From Elstera litoralis (GTDB taxonomy: Bacteria > Pseudomonadota > Alphaproteobacteria > Elsterales > Elsteraceae): DNA of 14,685 nucleotides. The stretch's first letter is position 1. Every line of letters begins with the position of its first letter. The DNA lies in assembly GCF_000963705.1 (NCBI RefSeq), contig NZ_LAJY01000015.1:1-14685 (forward strand), in the 5' to 3' direction. Positions 8,441 to 14,685 of the stretch are shown here, in pieces. A program made the translations under genes and the position numbers. The notes beneath the pieces are model-generated. The model was not told the origin of the DNA. It worked only from the letters and a program-made list of their open reading frames with translations, and did no database searches.

Positions 8441-8905
8441 TCACCGCCACCGTGCCGCCGCCTGATCGTCCTCGGCCTTGGCCGCCACCCATTCCGCCCT
8501 GTCAGCGCCCTCTTCCAGCTTCCAGAAGGGCGCTTTCGTCTTCAGCCAATCCATCAGAAAATCCGCCGCCTCGAAGGCCGCGCTACGGTGGGCCGAGGCG
8601 GTGGCGACGAAGACGATCGGCTCGCCCGCCGCCAGCCGCCCGAAGCGGTGGATGACCAGCACGGCCTGGAGCGGCCAACGACGCGCGGCCTCTTCTGTGA
8701 TTGCTTGAACCTGGGCCTCGGTCATGCCCGGATAATGTTCCAGCGTCATCGCGGTGAGCGCCCGCCCGGCATGATCTTGGCCGCGCACAAGGCCGGTGAA
8801 GCTGACAATCGCCCCGGCAGCCGATGCATTCTGCGTAAACTGGCTGAGTTCCGCCCCCGGCTCGAACGCCTCGGCCTGGACCCGCGTGACGATCGCCACG
8901 CTCAC
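8441..8905 (-). CDS. moaE: Molybdopterin synthase catalytic subunit MoaE
   Basis: MoaE is the large subunit of molybdopterin synthase, which puts two sulfurs from thiocarboxylated MoaD into precursor Z (cyclic pyranopterin monophosphate). The 154 residues contain GAIVSFTGLVR (31-41, with the conserved Arg), LEHYPGM (55-61), VIHRFGRLAAGE (84-95), ATASAHRSAAFEA (101-113) and LKTKAPFWK (121-129), which carries the active-site lysines. It starts with a GTG overlapping the moaD stop as GTGA, typical of translational coupling with its partner subunit. It is the last gene of the uvrC-pgsA-moaD-moaE run. Cytoplasmic. A stretch of only about 50 bp separates it from the DUF4160 gene on the same strand. 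Confidence 0.96.
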   Translation of the reverse strand: MSVAIVTRVQAEAFEPGAELSQFTQNASAAGAIVSFTGLVRGQDHAGRALTAMTLEHYPGMTEAQVQAITEEAARRWPLQAVLVIHRFGRLAAGEPIVFVATASAHRSAAFEAADFLMDWLKTKAPFWKLEEGADRAEWVAAKAEDDQAAARWR

Positions 8906-9153
8906 CCGCCCGTCACCGGCGGGAAAAAGGCCACCTCGTCGGTCGGCGCAAAAGCGCTATCGAGATCGGCAAAGACCTGATTGATCGCGGCGCGAATGAT
9001 CGAGCGGTCCTCGAACACCGCCGCATGGCCGGGCGAAAGCGTGATGAGATGGTCGAGCAGCCCGTTCAACGTCGTCACCCCCGGCGGCGGCGTAATCTCG
9101 TCTTCGGCCCGGTTCAGGCGGGACCGCAACCAAGCGAAATAGCGCACGCGCAT
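8902..9153 (-). CDS. moaD: Molybdopterin synthase sulfur carrier subunit MoaD
   Basis: MoaD is the ubiquitin-like sulfur carrier of molybdopterin synthase. The 83-residue protein has the beta-grasp start MRVRYFAWLRSRLNRAEDEI, a middle helix (TLNGLLDHLITLSP), the AINQVFADLDSAFAPTDEVAFFPPVTGG tail and, most tellingly, the C-terminal Gly-Gly on which the thiocarboxylate is formed. The stop overlaps the moaE start by four bases and the gene begins three bases after the pgsA stop. The activating enzyme (MoeB-like) is not in the window. Confidence 0.95.
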   Translation of the reverse strand: MRVRYFAWLRSRLNRAEDEITPPPGVTTLNGLLDHLITLSPGHAAVFEDRSIIRAAINQVFADLDSAFAPTDEVAFFPPVTGG

Positions 9154-9156
9154 GGG

Positions 9157-9723
9157 TTAAGCCTCCTGCTTGGGCCGGTCCATATAGGAGAGGCCCGCGC
9201 GCAAATAATCATAGCCGGTAATGAGGGTCAGCAGGGCCGCGAGCGCAAGGCCGACCATGCCGATTTCTTCCAAATAGAAACCCGCAGGCCCATAGGGGCC
9301 GACCATGACCACGCCGAGCGCCACCATCTGAATCGCGGTCTTCCATTTGGCGAGGCGCGAGACGGGCACGGAAATCCGCAGGCCCGCCAAAAACTCGCGT
9401 AGGCCCGACACGAGGATTTCCCGCCCGAGGATAATGAGGGCCGCAATCACCATCACCCCGCCGATATGCTGCTGCGCCACCAGCACCAGCAGAATCGCCG
9501 CCACCAGCAGCTTATCGGCAATCGGATCAAGAAAGCGGCCAAAGTCGGACTGAAGCTGGCGTTGGCGGGCGATATGGCCGTCGAGCCAATCGGTAATACA
9601 GGCGAGGGCGTAGACCGTGGCCGCACTCCACGCGCCCCAGGGGCCGGGAATATACATCAGCAGAACGACCAACGGGATCGCGGCGATGCGCGAAAGGGTG
9701 AGAAGATTCGGTAGGTTATACAT
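9157..9723 (-). CDS. pgsA: CDP-diacylglycerol-glycerol-3-phosphate 3-phosphatidyltransferase
   Basis: PgsA is an inner-membrane enzyme that makes phosphatidylglycerophosphate from CDP-diacylglycerol and glycerol-3-phosphate, the committed step to phosphatidylglycerol and cardiolipin. The 188 residues start with the classic MYNLPNLLTLSRI. The CDP-alcohol phosphotransferase signature, DG-x2-AR-x8-G-x3-D-x3-D, is complete at residues 48-70. Several hydrophobic segments follow (LLVAAILLVLVA, VMVIAALIIL, MVALGVVMVG, MVGLALAALLTLITG). The WKTAIQM segment is also family-typical. It lies 82 bases after uvrC and three bases before moaD. The uvrC-pgsA-moaD-moaE order is common in alphaproteobacteria. 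Confidence 0.96.
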   Translation of the reverse strand: MYNLPNLLTLSRIAAIPLVVLLMYIPGPWGAWSAATVYALACITDWLDGHIARQRQLQSDFGRFLDPIADKLLVAAILLVLVAQQHIGGVMVIAALIILGREILVSGLREFLAGLRISVPVSRLAKWKTAIQMVALGVVMVGPYGPAGFYLEEIGMVGLALAALLTLITGYDYLRAGLSYMDRPKQEA

Positions 9724-9805
9724 CCGTCTCGATCACCCTTCAGCGGCGCGCAGCGTCAAGCGCGCGCATTCTATCCGCGCCCGGCGCATCCCGCCACCCT
9801 GCAAA

Positions 9806-11717
9806 CTACGCCCCGCCATGAAAATGATCGTAGATCTTTTTGGCGACGGTTTTGCTAATGCCCGGCACCTGCTCCAAATCGCTGAGCCCCGCCCGCGTGA
9901 TCGCCCGCACCGAGCCAAAATGATGCAGCAGCGCCCGGCGGCGATTGGGGCCAATGCCCGCCACCTCATCCAGTTCTGATTTAATCTGGCTCTTCTGGCG
10001 CTTCGCCCGATGGGTACCGATGGCGAAACGATGGGCTTCGTCGCGCAGGCGCTGGATGTAATACAGAACCGGATCTTGCGGCGGTAGTTTGAACGGGGCG
10101 ATGCCGGGCCGGTAGAAATCCTCGCGGCCCGATTCGCGGTCGTGCCCCTTAGCGATGCAGACGATGGGCACATCCATGACCCCTGCTTCTTCCATCACCT
10201 TCACCGCCGCGCTGAGCTGTCCCGCGCCGCCGTCGATCACCAGCAGGTCCGGCCAGGAGCCGCCCTGCCGCTCCGGGTTCTCCTTCAGCGCGCGGGCAAA
10301 ACGCCGGGAGAGGACTTCGCGCATCATGCCGAAATCGTCGCCGGGGGTGAGTTCCTCATTCTTGATCGTCCAGGTCCGGTAGGCGTTCTTCTGGAACCCC
10401 TCCGGCCCGGCGACGATCATCGCGCCGATAGCGTTGGTGCCCTGGATATGGCTGTTATCATAGACCTCGATGCGCTGGGGCGGCGCGGACAGGGCGAAAA
10501 TCTGCGCAACCCCCTCCAGCAGTTTCCGCTGGGTGGCCGATTCGGCCAGGCGGCGTTCCAGCGCATCCTCGGCGTTGGTCACGGCGTGCTTCACCACATC
10601 GGCCTTGCTGCCGCGTTTGGGGACTTGCAACGCGACTTTTCGCCCGGCTTTTTGCGAAAGCGCTTCCGAAAGCCAAGATTCTTCCTCGACGGGATCGCTC
10701 AGCAGCAGCAAGGCGGGCGGAATACGCTCGTCGTAAAACTGGGCGATGAAGGCCGCAAGAATCTCTCCCGGCGCGATTTGATCGTCGTGGCTGGGGTAAT
10801 AGGCGCGGTTGCCGTAATTGCTGCCGTTGCGGAAAAAGAAGACCTGCAAGCAACTCTGCCCGCCAACCTGGGCCAGGGCGAAAATATCGGCGTCGCCAAA
10901 GTCGAGCGTATTAATATCTTGCCGCGCCAGGATGGTGGAGAGCGCCCGCAGCCGGTCGCGGAACTTGGCGGCGGCCTCATACTCCAAATCGGCGGCGGCG
11001 GCCTGCATTTGCGCATTCAGCTTCTCGTGAATATCGCGGCTGCGGCCCGATAGCACCGCCCTACTGCTCTCGATCAAATCGGCATAGTCCGCCTCGCTGA
11101 CCTTGCCGACGCACGGGGCACAGCAGCGCTTGATTTGATACTGCAAACAGGGCCGTGTGCGGCTGGCAAACATCGCGTCGGTACAGGTGCGCAGCAGGAA
11201 CGTCCGCTGCAACGCCTGCACGGTGCGCTCCACCGATCCCGCCGAGGCGAAGGGGCCGAAATAATCGCCCTTCCGGGTGCGCGCCCCGCGATGCTTGGTG
11301 AGCTGCGGGAAAGCGTGATCGCCGGTGACAAGAATGTTCAGGAAGCTTTTATCATCGCGCAGCAGCACATTATAGCGCGGCAGCAGCTTTTTGATGAGAT
11401 TGGCTTCCAGCAGCAGCGCTTCCACCTCGGTATGGGTGGTAATGATCTCCATCGAAACCGTTTCGGCCACCATGCGTCTAATCCGCATCGGCAACCCATT
11501 CGGGTTGACGTAGTTGGCGACGCGCCGCCGCAACTGCCGCGCCTTGCCGACGTAGAGCACGTCCCCGTCAAAGTTAAGCATCCGATAAAACGCCGGGGCT
11601 GAGCGGTAAGGTTTCGACCATGCGCGCGACCACCCCCGCCCCCCGCTCGAAGGAGACCGGCGGGCGAATCGGCAACGCTATGGGGGGCGTCGGAACGGGG
11701 GGGAGATCAGCGTTCAT
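9806..11717 (-). CDS. uvrC: Excinuclease ABC subunit UvrC (apparent frameshift near the N-terminus)
   Basis: UvrC makes both incisions around a DNA lesion after UvrB has loaded. The 5'-most part (11717-11591, MNADLPPVP...ETLPLSPGV) and the rest (YRMLNFDGDVLYVGKARQLRRRV) are in different frames. Removing one base from the A run at 11587-11590 restores the family motif SPGVYRML, and the whole then totals 636 residues. Domains in order: GIY-YIG nuclease (about 40-120, 3' incision); a cysteine cluster at 178, 190, 198 and 202 whose spacing (12, 8, 4) equals that of the E. coli Fe-S cysteines; a UVR motif (LNAQMQAAAADLEYEAAAKFRDRL) that binds UvrB; an RNase H-like 5' nuclease (VYDNSHIQGTNAIGAM, LLVIDGGAGQL, HRFAIGTHR); and tandem helix-hairpin-helix (ELDEVAGIGPNRRRALLHHFG, LEQVPGISKTVAKKI). 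No strong ribosome site precedes the ATG at 11717; an ATG at 11621 is the alternative. Confidence 0.94.
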
Positions 11718-11789
11718 AGAAGGATAAAAAGACCGAGTCGCTTGCGAATCAAGGGGCTGGAGGCAGGGGCTACGACAATCCACGATTCC

Positions 11790-11810
11790 TGTGGATAAGT
11801 CTGTGGAGAA
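11790..11810 (-). promoter_or_regulatory. Tandem DnaA boxes
   Basis: TGTGGATAA at 11790-11798 is the exact reverse complement of the consensus DnaA box TTATCCACA. TGTGGAGAA at 11802-11810 differs by one base, in the same orientation and 12 bp along. A weaker match with two mismatches (TGTGAACAA) lies at 12002-12010. The first box is adjacent to a GANTC site at 11784. Confidence 0.6.
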
Positions 11811-11880
11811 GGACCGAATACAATGCGCACAGGGGCAGGACTCTAGGCGACTCGGGGCGTTGCATAATTTTTGGGCACGA

Positions 11881-11917
11881 TCTTTAACTTTCTGATTTTA
11901 TTGATTTTTACTGATTC
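11881..11917. other. AT-rich tract with TGATT repeats (possible unwinding element)
   Basis: Positions 11881-11910 are 25 of 30 A/T in a window that is otherwise strongly GC-rich. TGATT recurs at 11893, 11902 and 11912, a period of 9-10 bp, and the last copy forms a GANTC site. The tract lies about 70 bp from the DnaA box pair, a spacing and composition compatible with a duplex unwinding element, but AT-rich promoters can look alike. Confidence 0.4.
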
Positions 11918-11975
11918 CGAAACAACGCATTCCCGCCTTCGTGTCGAGTAGCAGCCCTGATGAGTCGAAGATTTA

Positions 11976-12026
11976 TCCCTTGACAGGGAATCGCGCGACG
12001 CTGTGAACAATCCCCCTTGACGGGGG
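11976..12026. repeat. Two copies of a CCCTTGACRGGG hairpin motif
   Basis: TCCCTTGACAGGGA (11976-11989) is a perfect 5-bp stem with a TGAC loop. CCCCCTTGACGGGGG (12012-12026) is a 5-bp stem with a TTGAC loop. They share CCCTTGACRGGG and are 37 bp apart. Two protein-binding sites are the simplest reading. On the minus strand, the second could also help terminate folB, but it is not followed by a T run. Confidence 0.45.
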
Positions 12027-12079
12027 TCTGGAATTGGGGGTTGGCGGGGTCTTTTGAGAGCTAATCGCAAAACCCGTCC

Positions 12080-12505
12080 TTACCCGGCGGAACGTTCAAT
12101 CTCCACACCGACCGCGCGGGCATCGGGCATCACGGCGCGCTTTTCGACCCGCACCCGCGCCGTGCGCACCCGCCCGTCGACAAGGCAGAGCCGGGCGATG
12201 CGGTCAGCCAAAGTTTCCACCAGATTAACCCGGCTTCCCGTGACCAGCGCGCGGATCTCATCGGCCAGGGTCGCATAGCAGACCACGGCGGCCAGATCGT
12301 CCGAGCCCGGCTCGGTTTCCGTCACCAGCAAATCGACCGAAACGGCGATGGGTTGCAGCACGCCCTTTTCTTCCGGGTAAACGCCAATCTCGGCCATCAG
12401 GTCGAGGTCGTGGATATACAGCCGCCGCAGCCCCTGGGTGGGGCGTAGGGGCGAATCGACGCGGCCCAAGGTGGTCAGGGCGGCGGGCAAGGACAGATCG
12501 GTCAT
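12080..12505 (-). CDS. folB: Dihydroneopterin aldolase FolB
   Basis: FolB cleaves 7,8-dihydroneopterin to 6-hydroxymethyl-7,8-dihydropterin and glycolaldehyde in folate synthesis. The 141 residues show LYIHDLDLMAEIGVYPEEKG (29-48), VSVDLLV, CYATLADEI (77-85), NLVETLADRIA (94-104) and VRVEKRAVMPDARAVGVEIER (118-138), including the expected active-site lysine (122). It has about 28 residues more than usual at the N-terminus. The ATG at 12505 was chosen, with AGGA ten bases upstream; a TTG at 12511 is closer to the same AGGA and is possible. It stands alone on this strand, divergent from uvrB across about 128 bp; no folate neighbours are visible. Confidence 0.92.
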   Translation of the reverse strand: MTDLSLPAALTTLGRVDSPLRPTQGLRRLYIHDLDLMAEIGVYPEEKGVLQPIAVSVDLLVTETEPGSDDLAAVVCYATLADEIRALVTGSRVNLVETLADRIARLCLVDGRVRTARVRVEKRAVMPDARAVGVEIERSAG

Positions 12506-12620
12506 GCACAAAGATTCCTGAGCACGAAAAGCGGCGGTATGGGCGAAAGCAACAGCCCCGGTTTGTTCTTACCCTCTAGCCGCCTTGGCCCGCGCGCGCT
12601 AGTGTCATTCGCTCTTAAAA

Positions 12621-12625
12621 AGGGA
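12621..12625 (+). promoter_or_regulatory. Ribosome binding site of uvrB
   Basis: AGGGA lies eight bases before the ATG at 12634. It supports this start over the next in-frame alternatives. Confidence 0.6.
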
Positions 12626-12633
12626 TAGCTGCT

Positions 12634-14685
<2,052 letters not shown>

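Larger units (their letters stand above)
11735..11992. repeat. Cluster of eight GANTC (CcrM-type) methylation sites
   Basis: GANTC occurs at 11735, 11746, 11784, 11839, 11849, 11913, 11962 and 11988 (first base of each). Random sequence would give about one per 256 bp. In the 1.36-kb glmU gene I found only one (2395) by eye, so the local density is far above the gene background. GANTC is the target of CcrM, the cell-cycle DNA methylase of many alphaproteobacteria, and clusters are known in origins and in CcrM/GcrA-controlled promoters. Confidence 0.75.
11718..12079. other. Gene-free region with origin-like content (between uvrC and folB)
   Basis: This is the only stretch over 300 bp without a credible gene. 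A 75-codon minus-strand frame here (12070-11843) has no recognisable domain, an atypical composition and no ribosome site, so I treat the region as non-coding. It contains a perfect DnaA box and a near copy, eight GANTC sites, an AT-rich tract and two hairpin-forming CCCTTGACRGGG copies, each listed separately. It lies upstream of uvrC and downstream of folB, so it must at least hold the uvrC promoter, although no convincing -35/-10 pair was found. A chromosomal origin or a DnaA/CcrM-regulated promoter are the two best readings. Confidence 0.5.

Noticed and set aside
9746..9765. GCGCGC-N8-GCGCGC hairpin between uvrC and pgsA
   Set aside because: A 6-bp GC stem is cheap in GC-rich DNA and there is no T run, so it is not a credible terminator.
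10142..11053. 303-codon plus-strand frame opposite uvrC
   Set aside because: Antisense shadow of uvrC, no family features.
11884..11898. CtrA-type site (TTAA-N7-TTAA) in the AT-rich tract
   Set aside because: Only one TTAA half is present; the second half reads ATTT.
11843..12070. 75-codon minus-strand frame in the gene-free region
   Set aside because: No ribosome site, no domain, covers the AT-rich tract and hairpin repeats; more likely non-coding.
12565..12579. Possible LexA box (GTTC-N7-GTTC) before uvrB
   Set aside because: The second half reads CTAG instead of GTTC, so the match to the alphaproteobacterial SOS box is too poor.

Overview
The window looks like chromosomal DNA of a GC-rich Gram-negative bacterium, most likely an alphaproteobacterium and perhaps a member of the Rhodospirillales. 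The reasons are LptD (an LPS-bearing outer membrane), the order uvrC-pgsA-moaD-moaE, the style of the UvrB and UvrC sequences, and a cluster of GANTC sites, the target of the alphaproteobacterial CcrM methylase. The genus is not resolved. Nearly all genes are housekeeping genes. No transposase, integrase, CRISPR array, tRNA or rRNA was seen.

Layout. Positions 1-2161 (minus) hold most of lptD, cut by the window edge. Divergent from it, 2375-7823 (plus) is a tight run glmU-glmS-manC-glycosyltransferase that makes UDP-GlcNAc precursors and GDP-mannose and ends with a GT2 enzyme, so it fits cell envelope or polysaccharide synthesis. Convergent to it, 7820-8387 (minus) is a small overlapping pair, DUF4160 then DUF2442, with an imperfect palindrome just upstream. 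Positions 8441-11717 (minus) hold uvrC, pgsA, moaD and moaE. A gene-free stretch of about 360 bp (11718-12079) follows, then folB (minus) and, divergent from it, uvrB (plus), which runs off the right edge.

Two things stand out. First, the gap at 11718-12079 has a perfect DnaA box, a second near-perfect box 12 bp further on, eight GANTC sites within 258 bp, an AT-rich tract with TGATT repeats, and two copies of a CCCTTGACRGGG hairpin motif. Together these make it a candidate replication origin or a DnaA/CcrM-controlled regulatory region. Second, three core genes (lptD, glmS, uvrC) each carry a single-base frameshift next to a short homopolymer or doublet run. Correcting one base in each restores an intact family-typical protein (608 aa for GlmS and 636 aa for UvrC). 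Sequencing or assembly error is the simplest explanation, and each gene is annotated below as one locus.
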